NCBI GenBank assembly: GCA_022511005.1
Contig: JAFLSJ010000001.1
Coordinates: 1 to 64,000, forward strand
Reading direction: 5' to 3'
Length of the DNA: 64,000 nt
Source: Ruminococcus sp.
GTDB taxonomy: Bacteria > Bacillota > Clostridia > Oscillospirales > Acutalibacteraceae
The position numbers and the translations under genes are program-made. The notes under the pieces were generated by a model that was given only the letters and a program-made list of their open reading frames with translations, was not told the DNA's origin and did not search any database. This document shows positions 7,533 to 16,731 of this stretch, in pieces (within the stretch, counting starts at the first letter, position 1; every line of letters begins with the position of its first letter).

Positions 7533-9344
7533 TTGTCTTTTTCACAGGATAAAATAAGAAATTTCAGCATTATTGCTCATATTGACCACGGTAAATCCAC
7601 TTTGGCTGACAGAATTTTAGAGCATACCCAATCTGTTTCCAGCAGAGATATGGAAGCTCAGATTCTTGACGATATGGAGCTTGAGCGTGAAAGAGGAATT
7701 ACAATTAAAGCAAGGGCAGTTTCTGTTATTTACAAAGCAGACAACGGCGAGGACTATCTATTTAATTTAATAGACACTCCCGGTCATGTTGACTTTAACT
7801 ATGAGGTATCCCGATCCCTTGCCGCCTGCGAGGGTGCAGTACTTGTAGTTGACGCTTCTCAGGGAATTGAAGCCCAAACCCTTGCAAACACTTATCTTGC
7901 AGTTGACAACGGACTTGAAATCGTGCCTGTTGTAAACAAGATTGACCTTCCCAGTGCCGACCCTGACAGAGTAATTAATGAAATTGAAGACGTTATAGGT
8001 ATTCCTGCTCAGGACGCACCTAAAATTTCTGCAAAAGCAGGAATTAACATTCACGACGTGCTTGAAAAGATAGTTTCGGACATTCCTGCGCCCACAGGCG
8101 ATTTAAACGCACCGTTAAGGGCATTGATTTTTGACAGCTATTACGACAGCTACAAGGGTGTAATTATATATGTAAGATTAAAAGAAGGACAAATCCATCC
8201 CGGAGATGAGTTTAAACTGATGTCCACAGGCTCGGTATTCAATGTGGTTGAATGCGGATTTATGCACGCAACCTCAATGGAATCTACCGACGGACTTTAC
8301 GCAGGCGAGGTAGGATATATAGCAGGCTCAATTAAATCATTAAGCGATGCTCAGGTAGGCGACACCGTAACACTTACAAAAAATCCTGCAAAAGAACCTT
8401 TGCCGGGATATCGTGAGGCACAGTCTATGGTATTCTGCGGAATTTATCCTGTTGACGGTGCAAAGTACGGCGATTTAAAAGACGCTCTTGAAAAATTGCA
8501 GTTAAATGATGCCGCTTTAAGCTTTGAGCCTGAAACATCAATCGCCTTAGGCTTCGGTTTCAGATGCGGATTTTTAGGTCTTTTGCATATGGAGATTATT
8601 CAGGAAAGACTTGAACGTGAATATTCTCTTGACCTTATAACAACTGCTCCCAGCGTAATTTACAGAATTACAATGACAGACGGAACAGTCCAGATGATTG
8701 ACAACCCTACAAATTATCCCGACCCTGCCCTTATTGCAAAAGCAGAAGAGCCAATGACAGACGCGCATATTTATGCCCCCTCTGATTATGTAGGAAACAT
8801 TATGGAGCTTTGTCAGGATAGACGAGGTAATTTTGTAGGTATGACCTATATAGACGCTGACCGTGTTGATATTCACTATGAACTTCCTTTGGCGGAAATT
8901 ATATACGATTTCTTTGATACCTTAAAATCACGTACAAGAGGTTATGCATCCTTTGACTATGAGCTTAAGGAATACAAAGAAAGTAAGCTTGTTAAACTTG
9001 ATATTATGCTTAACGGTGACGTTGTAGACGCTTTATCCTTTATTATTCACGCTGATAAAGCCTACGGCAGAGCAAGAAAAATGGCGGAAAAGCTAAAGGA
9101 GAAAATCCCGAGACAGCTTTTTGAAGTGCCGATTCAGGCTTGTATCGGAGGAAAAATCATTGCAAGAGAAACCGTTAAGGCTATGCGCAAGGATGTACTT
9201 GCAAAGTGCTACGGCGGTGATATTTCCCGTAAAAAGAAGCTTCTTGAGAAACAAAAGGAAGGTAAAAAGCGTATGCGCCAGTTAGGCACAGTAGAAGTTC
9301 CGCAGGAAGCATTTATGGCGGTGCTGAAATTAGATACGGATTAA
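7533..9344 (+). CDS. lepA: Elongation factor 4 (LepA)
   Basis: A ribosome-associated GTPase of about 603 aa that can back-translocate or remodel stalled ribosomes. G1 is AHIDHGKST, the switch II region is DTPGHVDF and G4 is NKID. The EF-G-like domains II, III and V are followed by the LepA-specific C-terminal domain with [17 protein letters not shown]. The ORF track starts at GTG 7524, but the Shine-Dalgarno AAAGGTG covers 7520-7526, so the start is better placed at TTG 7533 (protein begins [11 protein letters not shown]). A good promoter sits upstream and fluC follows after 13 bp, so the two are probably co-transcribed. Confidence 0.95.
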   Translation: MSFSQDKIRNFSIIAHIDHGKSTLADRILEHTQSVSSRDMEAQILDDMELERERGITIKARAVSVIYKADNGEDYLFNLIDTPGHVDFNYEVSRSLAACEGAVLVVDASQGIEAQTLANTYLAVDNGLEIVPVVNKIDLPSADPDRVINEIEDVIGIPAQDAPKISAKAGINIHDVLEKIVSDIPAPTGDLNAPLRALIFDSYYDSYKGVIIYVRLKEGQIHPGDEFKLMSTGSVFNVVECGFMHATSMESTDGLYAGEVGYIAGSIKSLSDAQVGDTVTLTKNPAKEPLPGYREAQSMVFCGIYPVDGAKYGDLKDALEKLQLNDAALSFEPETSIALGFGFRCGFLGLLHMEIIQERLEREYSLDLITTAPSVIYRITMTDGTVQMIDNPTNYPDPALIAKAEEPMTDAHIYAPSDYVGNIMELCQDRRGNFVGMTYIDADRVDIHYELPLAEIIYDFFDTLKSRTRGYASFDYELKEYKESKLVKLDIMLNGDVVDALSFIIHADKAYGRARKMAEKLKEKIPRQLFEVPIQACIGGKIIARETVKAMRKDVLAKCYGGDISRKKKLLEKQKEGKKRMRQLGTVEVPQEAFMAVLKLDTD

Positions 9345-9357
9345 GGCAGATGATTTT

Positions 9358-9744
9358 ATGCAGATTTTAAAGGATTGTCTTTTTGTAGGGCTGGGCGGAT
9401 TTACAGGCGCAATATTAAGATATTTAATCACCTTAATCCCCTTGAAAACCCAGTTTCCTCTAACTACCTTTTTTGTTAATATATCAGGTGCTGTGATTAT
9501 AGGATTTATTATTGGTGCGGCAGGTGCCTTGCCAAATATGAATCCTCAACTTATATTATTTCTCAAAACGGGATTATGCGGAGGTTATACAACCTTTTCC
9601 ACAATGTCCGTTGAGATTGTAGACCTTTTCAGAAACAACCACAGTATAATTTCGGTTGTGTATATTATTACAACCGTTGTCTTCTGTATTTTAGGCGTTA
9701 TTTTCGGCGGTTTTCTTGCTTCTTTAGTTTTCAGAAAAGTTTAA
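9358..9744 (+). CDS. crcB: Fluoride channel FluC/CrcB
   Basis: A 128-aa, four-helix inner-membrane channel that exports fluoride as an antiparallel dimer. Hallmarks are GGFTGAILRY near residue 14, the pore Asn in FFVNISGA (about 41), and GLCGGYTTFSTMSVE (about 73-87) containing the Phe-box and sodium-site region. Length matches the family. No fluoride riboswitch is visible before it, and the 13-bp gap to lepA implies constitutive expression from the lepA promoter. The terminator at 9775 follows. Confidence 0.93.
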   Translation: MQILKDCLFVGLGGFTGAILRYLITLIPLKTQFPLTTFFVNISGAVIIGFIIGAAGALPNMNPQLILFLKTGLCGGYTTFSTMSVEIVDLFRNNHSIISVVYIITTVVFCILGVIFGGFLASLVFRKV

Positions 9745-9774
9745 ATTTTCTATATTTTTATCGTTGCAAAAGAG

Positions 9775-9816
9775 AAGGACAAAAGTTATTTTTAAACTTT
9801 TGTCCTTTTATTTTTT
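9775..9816. terminator. Bidirectional terminator
   Basis: AAGGACAAAAGT (9775-9786) pairs with ACTTTTGTCCTT (9796-9807) and continues TTATTTTTTA. It lies between the convergent fluC and XRE genes and its right edge reaches the XRE stop codon. Confidence 0.85.
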
Positions 9817-10125
9817 ATATTTTAATTTTAAAAGTTTGGCATATTCCATAAGACTTTTCTGCCCTTTTTCATTAAGACTTTCAAGGCAGTCCGTAAGCTC
9901 GTTAGCTTCATTATCATTTTTTAGATTACTTAACCCAAAAAGATAATCAGCAGTTACATTAAAGTAATTTGCAATTTTTTCTATAATTTCTTCATTTTTA
10001 GGGTAATACTTTCCTGTTTCAATAAAAGATACTGTTCTTGCAGATATACCCAATGACTTTGCAAGTTGAGCTTGTGTCATTTTCTTTTCAATTCGTAATT
10101 GCCGTACTCTACTTCCAAATTTCAT
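9808..10125 (-). CDS. XRE-family HTH regulator
   Basis: A 105-aa cytoplasmic DNA-binding protein. The Cro/CI-type helix-turn-helix covers about residues 4-62 (MTQAQLAKSLGISARTVSFIE), followed by a short, charged helical tail with no ligand or protease domain. SD AAGAGGTG precedes the ATG. It faces away from two further XRE genes across a 280-bp gap holding a composite repeat. Its target is unknown; small solitary XRE proteins are often autoregulators or relics of mobile elements. Confidence 0.85.
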   Translation of the reverse strand: MKFGSRVRQLRIEKKMTQAQLAKSLGISARTVSFIETGKYYPKNEEIIEKIANYFNVTADYLFGLSNLKNDNEANELTDCLESLNEKGQKSLMEYAKLLKLKYKK

Positions 10126-10275
10126 AGAAACACCTCTTTTATAAATTATAATCTATTTGCTGAAAAAATCCACATTATAGAATGTTTTTATCCGAAAATT
10201 ATTGACATAGAAAGAATTTTACTATAATATATTATAAGAAGAAAGTTTTCTCTGACAAACAAAGTAGTTTTCAAA

Positions 10276-10386
10276 TAAATGTTTTTTTGATTAATTGTAG
10301 GGGCTGATGCCTTCATCAGCCCGTTGTATGAAACTTTTTTGGGACGATGTAGGCATCGTCCCCTACAAGCTTTAAGAAATGTTTTC
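10276..10386. repeat. Composite GTAGGGG-type repeat
   Basis: Left frame AAATGTTTTTTTGATTAATTG, hairpin A (GGGCTGATG-CCTT-CATCAGCCC), then hairpin B (GGGACGATG-TAGG-CATCGTCCC), CCCCTACAAGC and AAGAAATGTTTT. It ends about 10 bp before the Shine-Dalgarno of the XRE gene at 10409, so it must be part of that mRNA or of its promoter region. Confidence 0.85.
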
Positions 10387-10408
10387 CTTATTTTATGAGG
10401 TGATAAAA

Positions 10409-10687
10409 ATGTTAGGTGCAAATATAAGAAAATTACGCGAGGCAAGAAGATTAAGTCAAACCGAGCTGGCAAAAGCTTTGTCTGTTTCAAAACAGAGTGT
10501 ATCAAATTGGGAAAATAAAAATATTGTACCTTCTGTTGAAATGTTATTAAAAATTGCAAAGTATTTTTCAGTTACTCCTAATTTTTTGCTTGGTATATAT
10601 ACAAAAGAATATATTAATACAGAGGGATTAACTACGGAACAAATTACTTCTATAAAACTGGTTATAGATACTATGAAAAATAAATAA
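10409..10687 (+). CDS. XRE-family HTH regulator
   Basis: A 92-aa protein with a Cro/CI helix-turn-helix over about residues 3-58 (LSQTELAKALSVSKQSVSNWE). A short C-terminal helix then carries two likely dimerisation segments. The ORF track begins at 10379 inside a repeat element. The SD GAGGTGA (10397-10403) places the real start at ATG 10409. A second small XRE gene follows after 16 bp, so the pair is probably one transcript. DNA target unknown. Confidence 0.85.
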   Translation: MLGANIRKLREARRLSQTELAKALSVSKQSVSNWENKNIVPSVEMLLKIAKYFSVTPNFLLGIYTKEYINTEGLTTEQITSIKLVIDTMKNK

Positions 10688-10703
10688 GGAGAATTAAATA
10701 ATA

Positions 10704-10946
10704 ATGGCACGAAAAATTCGCAGTCAAGAAAATAATTTTATCGGACCTCAAGTAAAAAAGCTTCGCAAAGAGAAAAAAATGAGCCAGCAAGACTTATCTG
10801 ATAAATTAAGGCTTATGAAAATTTATGTATGCAGGGGCTCTGTGTCAAGAATTGAACAAGGACTGCGAACAGTAACCGATATGGAACTGTGGGGAATTGC
10901 AAAAGTACTTGACGTTTCAATGGACAGCTTTTTTCCAAAAGATTAA
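10704..10946 (+). CDS. Small XRE-family HTH protein
   Basis: An 80-aa protein that is almost entirely a Cro/CI helix-turn-helix (KKMSQQDLSDKL ... GSVSRIEQGLRTV), with an insertion of about nine residues between the second and recognition helices (LRLMKIYVCRG). AAGGAG lies 11 bp before the ATG. It is probably co-transcribed with the preceding XRE gene. It resembles the SinR-like single-domain regulators; function unknown. Confidence 0.8.
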   Translation: MARKIRSQENNFIGPQVKKLRKEKKMSQQDLSDKLRLMKIYVCRGSVSRIEQGLRTVTDMELWGIAKVLDVSMDSFFPKD

Positions 10947-11066
10947 TAAACATTTAGACATAGTGTAGTGACAACCCTTGCGGTTGTCCAAAAGATTAAA
11001 TTACACGTTTCTATTATTTGCGGGCGACCGCAAGGGTCGCCCCTACAAACTTCAATATACGTTTAT
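10947..11066. repeat. Two palindromes of the GTAGGGG family (C and D types)
   Basis: GACAACC-CTTGC-GGTTGTC (10970-10988) is followed by GGGCGACC-GCAA-GGGTCGCCC (11022-11042), ending CCCCTACAAAC. Imperfect AAACATTTA and ACGTTTA words frame the pair, parallel to the AAACATTTC frame of the composite elements. Confidence 0.8.
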
Positions 11067-11108
11067 TTTTACCATACATTAAAACAGAATATCAATTTGT
11101 AAAATATT

Positions 11109-11462
11109 TTACTTACTCTGGGGTTTAGTAATAAGGGCGGCTATGAGAGAGAACACAATTGCCGCTGTAATTCCTGCGGCGGCGGCAGTAAGACCGCCTG
11201 TTAAAATTCCCAATGCACCGTCTTTTACCATTGCTTCCTGAACACCATTTACCATTAAATATCCAAAGCCTGAAAGGGGTACGCTTGCACCTGCTCCTGC
11301 AAACTCAACCAGCGGTTCATATAGTCCCACCGCTCCTAAAACTACACCTGCAACTACATATCCGGTTAAAATCCTTGCAGGGGTAAGCTTTGTTTTATCA
11401 ATTAAAATCTGTCCCACAACGCAAATCAGTCCGCCTACTACAAACGCATTTAAATATTCCAT
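11109..11462 (-). CDS. spoVAE: Stage V sporulation protein AE (SpoVAE)
   Basis: A 117-aa membrane protein with four or so hydrophobic helices, glycine- and alanine-rich. It carries the SpoVAE/SpoVAEB features GGLICVVGQILIDKTKLTPAR at the N terminus and PLSGFGYLMVNGVQEA in the middle. SpoVA proteins form the channel that moves dipicolinic acid into the developing spore and out at germination. The usual partners spoVAC and spoVAD are not next to it, so this is a solitary copy. RBS AAGAGG. It may be expressed under a forespore sigma factor, but no promoter was recognised. Confidence 0.88.
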   Translation of the reverse strand: MEYLNAFVVGGLICVVGQILIDKTKLTPARILTGYVVAGVVLGAVGLYEPLVEFAGAGASVPLSGFGYLMVNGVQEAMVKDGALGILTGGLTAAAAGITAAIVFSLIAALITKPQSK

Positions 11463-11520
11463 AAAATCAACCTCTTTATACTAAACACCGATTGAAAACG
11501 AGATAAAATTTTAGAGCAGA

Positions 11521-11596
11521 TTTTGTGTCAGACAAGTGCCATACCACAGAAAGGCTGACGCCTTTCGAGGATAGGGAGCGATGTATGGCACAAAAT
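11521..11596. repeat. Long interrupted hairpin
   Basis: GTGCCATAC (11536-11544) pairs with GTATGGCAC (11583-11591) and encloses AAAGG/CCTTT. A second TTTTGTG just left of the first arm mirrors CACAAAA on the right, as if about 10 bp had been added to one arm. The rest of the 383-bp gap (11463-11845) is AT-rich; ORFs called in it have no coding character. A -10-like TATAAT at 11769-11774 may serve the ABC operon. Confidence 0.55.
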
Positions 11597-11845
11597 ATGC
11601 TTAAAAGGTATCCGTTTTTTAATTGGTGTTTAGTATTATTTTTACTTATTATTAGCTTATTTTGGCTTCTTATGCAAATAAACACTTTGTTTTGTGATGA
11701 ATATTTGAAATTTTGTGTATTTAAGTTGATTTTTTTTAATAATGTTTTCAATTTGCTTAATTTTATAGTATAATGAGCCTGTTATCTTATTGACACTAAT
11801 GCAAAAATTTAACTAAATTTTTTATTTACAAGGAGTGAAAACTCA

Positions 11846-12808
11846 ATGGTTGAGGTTAAAAACCTTACTAAACGCTACGGAGGAATTAAAGCGGTAAACG
11901 ATATTTCCTTCACAGTGGAGTCAGGAGAAATTCTGGGATTTCTCGGACCTAACGGTGCAGGAAAATCAACTACTATGAATATGATTACCGGCTATATTTC
12001 TTCTACAAGCGGAACTGTTACTATTGACGGCTACGACATTTTGGAAAATCCCAAGGAAGCAAAATCGAAAATCGGATATCTTCCGGAAATTCCGCCTCTA
12101 TACCTTGATATGACTGTCAGAAAATATCTTGAATTTATGTTTGACCTAAAAAGGGTATCTTTGCCTAAAAGAGAGCATATTTTAGAGATTATGAAGATTA
12201 TTAAAATTACGGACGTTCAGGACCGTATAATAAAAAATCTTTCAAAGGGTTATAAACAGCGTGTGGGCTTTGCACAGGCATTGCTTGGAAATCCGCCTGT
12301 TTTAATTCTGGACGAGCCGACGGTAGGTCTTGACCCAAAACAGATAATTGAAATCAGAAATTTAATCAAAAGCTTAGGCAAAAAGCATACGGTTATTTTT
12401 TCTTCTCACGTGCTTTCGGAAATTTCCGCAACCTGCGACAGAATCATCGTTATTTCAAACGGCAGTATTGTTGCAGACGCAAAAACCTCTGAGCTTTCAT
12501 CTTCTATCTCAGGCGAGCAAAAGCTTGCTCTTGAAATTGAGGGAAGCCAAAGCACAATTCTTAACAGCCTTAAAAACATTCCGGGCGTTATAAGAGTTAA
12601 AAAAATGAGAGATATAAACGACCAGTCAGGCAAGTACGTTATTGAATACCAAAACGGCTATGACATAAGACGTGATGTGTTTAACGCTATGTCAAGAAAT
12701 GACTGTCCGATACTTAATATGCAAAGCGGTAATGAAACTCTTGAGGAATCGTTCCTTAAGCTTATTTCACAGGATCAAACTAAGAAAAAAACGGGAGGGA
12801 ACTTATAA
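11846..12808 (+). CDS. ABC transporter ATPase, GldA-like
   Basis: A 320-aa ATPase. Walker A is GPNGAGKST (about residue 38), the Q-loop region is GYLPEIPPLY, the signature is NLSKGYKQRVGFAQA, Walker B is VLILDEPTVGLD and the H-loop is FSSHVLSE. A C-terminal extension of about 100 residues is typical of ABC-2 importers/exporters of the GldA/CcmA/NatA type. It energises the permease encoded next, whose ATG overlaps this stop codon (TAATG). Together with the two downstream auxiliary proteins it forms the GldA-GldF-GldG arrangement known from Bacteroidetes gliding loci and also found in non-gliding Firmicutes. Substrate unknown. Confidence 0.9.
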   Translation: MVEVKNLTKRYGGIKAVNDISFTVESGEILGFLGPNGAGKSTTMNMITGYISSTSGTVTIDGYDILENPKEAKSKIGYLPEIPPLYLDMTVRKYLEFMFDLKRVSLPKREHILEIMKIIKITDVQDRIIKNLSKGYKQRVGFAQALLGNPPVLILDEPTVGLDPKQIIEIRNLIKSLGKKHTVIFSSHVLSEISATCDRIIVISNGSIVADAKTSELSSSISGEQKLALEIEGSQSTILNSLKNIPGVIRVKKMRDINDQSGKYVIEYQNGYDIRRDVFNAMSRNDCPILNMQSGNETLEESFLKLISQDQTKKKTGGNL

Positions 12809-13512
12809 TGGGTGCAATATTAAAACGTGAGCTGGGTTCCTTTTTTAATTCGGCAATAGCCTATGTTGTAATGGCTGTATTCTTCTTTTTCTCCGGCTAT
12901 TTCTTTTATGTTTTTTGCCTCTCTTATGATTCGGCAAACTTAACATATGTTTACAGCAATATGTTCTTTATTATTTTATTTATAGTTCCTATTATTACAA
13001 TGAAAAGCTTTAGCGAGGAAAAACGCCAGAAAACCGATCAGGCTCTTTTAACCTCTCCTACAAGTCTGTTTCAGATTGTAATGGGTAAATTTTTAGGTGC
13101 GTTTGTACTTTATGCAATTTGCTGTGCGGTTTTTATTATATACGCACTTGTTATTTCTTTCTTTACCGCTCCCGACTGGTCGGTAATTTTATGCACAACA
13201 ATCGGCATTTTGCTCTTAGGCGGAGCCTTGATTGCCATTGACATTTTCATTTCTTCACTTACGGAAAGTCAGGTAATTTCCGCTGTTGCAGGCTTTGCAA
13301 TCGGAATCGTTATTTACCTTATGAGCAACTTTACTTCTTCAATTCCCTTTGCCTGGCTTGCTTCAATTCTTGAAACCGTAAACTTCTTAAACTATTACCA
13401 AAACTTTACCTACGGTGTTTTAAGATTATCAGACGTTGTATTTTTCTTAAGCATTATCGGATTGTTCTTATTCTTCACCATCCGTGTTTTTGAAAAGAAA
13501 CGCTGGAGTTAA
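12808..13512 (+). CDS. ABC-2 type permease, GldF-like
   Basis: A 234-aa integral membrane protein with about six transmembrane helices, starting with the family motif LKRELGSFFNSAIAYVVMA. The MKSFSEEKRQKTDQALLTSP loop between the second and third helices is typical of the GldF/YhaP ABC-2 permeases and probably couples to the ATPase. Translation is coupled to the ATPase gene by a 1-base overlap. The GldG-like gene begins 15 bp later. Confidence 0.88.
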   Translation: MGAILKRELGSFFNSAIAYVVMAVFFFFSGYFFYVFCLSYDSANLTYVYSNMFFIILFIVPIITMKSFSEEKRQKTDQALLTSPTSLFQIVMGKFLGAFVLYAICCAVFIIYALVISFFTAPDWSVILCTTIGILLLGGALIAIDIFISSLTESQVISAVAGFAIGIVIYLMSNFTSSIPFAWLASILETVNFLNYYQNFTYGVLRLSDVVFFLSIIGLFLFFTIRVFEKKRWS

Positions 13513-13527
13513 AGGAGGGAAAACACT

Positions 13528-15090
13528 ATGAGCTTTGATAAAAAAGATAAAAAGGATAACGAAATAAAGGATACTGCTCTGACTCCGGCTGAGAAATCGG
13601 CTAAGGAAACGAAAAAAAGTAAGAGCGGTTTAAAAGAATTTTTAAAATCCAGAAAAACCAAACACGGCTCAATTGCAGTTGCCATAGTTGCCGTTATTAT
13701 TGCGGTGACAATTCTTTTGAATGTGGTTTGCAACCTGCTTGTTGACCGTTTTTCTGTACTTTCTCTTGATTTGACATCTAATCAGGTGTTTGCCCTTCAG
13801 GAGGATACAACAGATTATGTATCACACCTTGAAAAGGACGTTACCATTTACGTTCTTACAGAAAAAGACAGCTTTGTTGCAAACGGAAGCTACTTTGTTC
13901 AGGCAGAAAAGTTCCTTAGCAGTATGGAAAAGCTTTCAAACCATATAAAGATTAAATATATTGATGTTTCCAAAAACCCTACATTTATAAGCAACTACTC
14001 CAATATTGACTGGTCAATATCAAGTCATGTATTCATTGTGGAATGCGGTGAGGAATACAGAGTTCTCGATATAGATGATTGCTTTGAATACGACGAGCAA
14101 ACCTACTACTATTATGGCACAATGAATTTTACTGCATCAACCGTTGAGCAGGCAATCGTTACGGCTATGCTTAATGTAACAACCGATGACAAGACAGTTG
14201 TTGACATAATTTCAGGAAATTCTGAAAAAGACAGCTCGGCAATTAAGGAATTACTTGAAAACAACGCATATCAGGTAAATGAAGTAAATCTTACAACCGC
14301 TGCTGAGCTTGATGAGGACGCAGAAGTTGCATTTCTGTTTGCTCCTTCCGTTGACCTTGATACATCCACCATTGAAAAAATTGAAAAATGGCTTAATAAC
14401 GGCGGACATTACGGAAAATCCTTGATTTATGTTGCAAACTATGAGCTTGAAAATACCCCTAACCTTGATGTTTTCCTTGAAAAATGGGGAATAAAAATGA
14501 GCAACGGCGTAATTTTTGAAACAGATGCCAATTATCTTGTTTCAAATACATTTTTAGTATCACTTACTAATTATAACGATGTGTTTACAACAGATCTTAA
14601 AAACCCTTCAATTCCTGTTATATCCTCTTATACAAGAGGTGTTGAAATTACAAATGAAGAACTTGCAGTTCCCGTTTTAACAACTTCAAACGCTGCCGCT
14701 ATTTTGCCTTATTCCGAAAAGTCCAACAGCGAATGGGATTACAGCAGTGCAATCACAGGCGAACCATTAAATATTGCAGTTAAGGGTACACAAGCTAACT
14801 CAGATAGCATTGAATCCAATGTTGTAGTATTCGGCTCATTTGAAATGTTCTCCGGCTCTTTTATGTCCTACAACAGCTTTAACAACTCGGCATTCCTTGT
14901 AAATACCGTAAATACTCTTGCAGACCGTGACAATATAGGCATTACCATTGAGAGCAAATCTATGGATAACCCTACATTAGGCATTGACCTTGCCGGTCAG
15001 AATGCATTAATGATTTTATTTGCTATCGTTGTTCCTATTGCCGTTCTTGTTGTCGGTCTTGTGATATGGATTCGCAGGAGGAACAGATAA
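13528..15090 (+). CDS. GldG-like ABC transporter auxiliary protein
   Basis: A 520-aa protein anchored at both ends. A lysine-rich cytoplasmic leader of about 50 residues precedes a transmembrane helix (about 51-73), then a large extracytoplasmic ABC_transp_aux/GldG domain with FSVLSLDLTSNQVFALQ and KITVY-like strands, and a C-terminal transmembrane helix (about 493-515) followed by RRRNR. GGAGG precedes the ATG. The family works with GldA/GldF; the bound substrate is unknown. The last base of its stop codon is the first base of the next start. Confidence 0.85.
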   Translation: MSFDKKDKKDNEIKDTALTPAEKSAKETKKSKSGLKEFLKSRKTKHGSIAVAIVAVIIAVTILLNVVCNLLVDRFSVLSLDLTSNQVFALQEDTTDYVSHLEKDVTIYVLTEKDSFVANGSYFVQAEKFLSSMEKLSNHIKIKYIDVSKNPTFISNYSNIDWSISSHVFIVECGEEYRVLDIDDCFEYDEQTYYYYGTMNFTASTVEQAIVTAMLNVTTDDKTVVDIISGNSEKDSSAIKELLENNAYQVNEVNLTTAAELDEDAEVAFLFAPSVDLDTSTIEKIEKWLNNGGHYGKSLIYVANYELENTPNLDVFLEKWGIKMSNGVIFETDANYLVSNTFLVSLTNYNDVFTTDLKNPSIPVISSYTRGVEITNEELAVPVLTTSNAAAILPYSEKSNSEWDYSSAITGEPLNIAVKGTQANSDSIESNVVVFGSFEMFSGSFMSYNSFNNSAFLVNTVNTLADRDNIGITIESKSMDNPTLGIDLAGQNALMILFAIVVPIAVLVVGLVIWIRRRNR

Positions 15091-16646
15091 TGAAGAAAAA
15101 TAAGAAGCTTCTTATTATTGTTGCTGCCTGTGCCGTAGTGCTTGTGGGCGTTTTGCTTACACTTTTGCTTTGGCCTCAAGAAACCGAGGATTTAAGCGAT
15201 ACTATTGACACGGGTACTCCCATTACTACCTCTGTTGACGAAGATGGCGTTCATCAGGCAAAACCGGAATTAAACGAAAAGGGTGAGCTTGATAACAACA
15301 GCTACGGAACTCTGATTAATTATGTACCGTCACAAATTTCAACTATCAAGATAGAAAATTTATCAGGAAGCTATGAAATAAAATCAACTACACCTACAAC
15401 AACTGATGAAGACGGCAATACTACCACCGAGGCTACTGTTTATACACTTGTAGGTTTTGAAGATTTTGAGCTTCAAGCAGGTCAGGCGGACAGTATTGCA
15501 AGCAATGCAGCCTCTCTTGATTTTACAAGCGTTGCAAGCATTGACGGAGCAAACGAAAAGAACTTTGGCTTTGAAAATCCAAGAGCTACTGCCACCGTAA
15601 CCTATACGGACGATACAACCGCCGTAATTATTGTGGGCGATAAAGCTCCTATGGAAGCAGGCACATATGTTAAGTTCGGCTCAGGCTCATCTATTTATCT
15701 TGTAGCTGATGATTCAATCTCCGCCCTGCTTTTCAGCGTAAACGATTTAATTTCCTTAACAATTAATGATGCGGCTGATTCTGACGATAATGCAACTCCC
15801 ACAAAGGTTACATTAAGCGGAACAAATTATCCCAAAGAGGTTGAATTTGTTCAGAATACAGATGACTCAAATTCCGCTCAATATATAATTCAAAAGCCTG
15901 AAACTCTTTTTGCTGACGATAACAAAACCAGCTTAATTACAGGTGCAATCAGAGGTCTTTATGCAGACAGCGTTGCCTATGCAAATCCCTCTGATAAACA
16001 AATCAGCGATTGCGGACTTAATAAGCCATTTGCACATATAGTGGGGGAATATCCTGACGAAACCTTTGATTTAATTGCTTCCGAGCTTGATTCAGAGGGT
16101 AATGTTTTCATAATGAAAAAGGGTGGAAATGTAATTTATAAGATGGCAAGTACAAAAGTCCCCTGGACAACATTAAAATATGAAGATTTAATATCAGCTT
16201 ATGTTTTAAATCCCACATTTACTGCCATTACTTCTATGACCTTAAACGACGGAAAAAATGATTATAAATTTGACCTTACTACAGAAACATCTACTTCAAC
16301 AGATAATGAAGGGTCGGAAACAACGACTCAGACCACAACAGTCAAATACGGTTCTGTAATTGTTTCTCAGGATAACTTTAATATTTTCTTCCAGAATGTT
16401 GCTTATACCGAAAGAGCAGATAAAACGGCATCAAGCCCGTCAGACTCACCTGTTTTAACTGTCACATATACCTATTCTACAAAGAACGATACCAATACAG
16501 TCAGCTTTTATAAATCAGGTTCGGGCAAATATATTGCCACATTAAACGGCAAGGCTGTGGGTACTGTATATGAAAGCAGAATTAAAAGTATTATTAAGCA
16601 GGCTTCAAAGGTTGCAAAGGACGAAACAGTTGATACTTTAAGTTAA
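15090..16646 (+). CDS. DUF4340 domain membrane-anchored protein
   Basis: A protein of about 518 aa with one N-terminal transmembrane segment (about residues 7-27) and a long extracytoplasmic part of the DUF4340 type, built from repeated beta-rich units (for example NFGFENPRATATVTYTDDT and CGLNKPFAHIVGEYPDET) with threonine-rich linkers. The ORF track starts at 15066, but AGGAGG eight bases before ATG 15090 decides the later start, which overlaps the previous stop. DUF4340 proteins accompany GldG-like operons, suggesting a fourth subunit of this transporter. Function is not established. A terminator follows at 16661. Confidence 0.82.
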   Translation: MKKNKKLLIIVAACAVVLVGVLLTLLLWPQETEDLSDTIDTGTPITTSVDEDGVHQAKPELNEKGELDNNSYGTLINYVPSQISTIKIENLSGSYEIKSTTPTTTDEDGNTTTEATVYTLVGFEDFELQAGQADSIASNAASLDFTSVASIDGANEKNFGFENPRATATVTYTDDTTAVIIVGDKAPMEAGTYVKFGSGSSIYLVADDSISALLFSVNDLISLTINDAADSDDNATPTKVTLSGTNYPKEVEFVQNTDDSNSAQYIIQKPETLFADDNKTSLITGAIRGLYADSVAYANPSDKQISDCGLNKPFAHIVGEYPDETFDLIASELDSEGNVFIMKKGGNVIYKMASTKVPWTTLKYEDLISAYVLNPTFTAITSMTLNDGKNDYKFDLTTETSTSTDNEGSETTTQTTTVKYGSVIVSQDNFNIFFQNVAYTERADKTASSPSDSPVLTVTYTYSTKNDTNTVSFYKSGSGKYIATLNGKAVGTVYESRIKSIIKQASKVAKDETVDTLS

Positions 16647-16660
16647 GCTTAATTAAAATG

Positions 16661-16706
16661 AATACCTGCCGAAAGGAGATAAAATCCTTATGGCAGGTAT
16701 TTTTTG
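16661..16706 (+). terminator. Terminator of the Gld-like ABC operon
   Basis: ATACCTGCC (16662-16670) pairs with GGCAGGTAT (16692-16700), with an inner AAGGA/TCCTT pairing and a TTTTTT tail. The hairpin has the same GCC-GAAAG...GGC design as the one at 40063-40100. Confidence 0.85.
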
Positions 16707-16731
16707 TAATAAATCAATATAAACATTACTT

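Noticed and set aside
9345-9357. Fluoride riboswitch before crcB
   Set aside because: The lepA-crcB gap is only 13 bp, too short for the aptamer.
10188-10559. 123-aa ORF on the minus strand
   Set aside because: Covers a repeat element and lies antisense to a clear XRE gene with its own ribosome site.
11476-11773. Overlapping 91-aa and 82-aa ORFs on opposite strands
   Set aside because: Neither has a ribosome site or family features; both run through the hairpin at 11521-11596.
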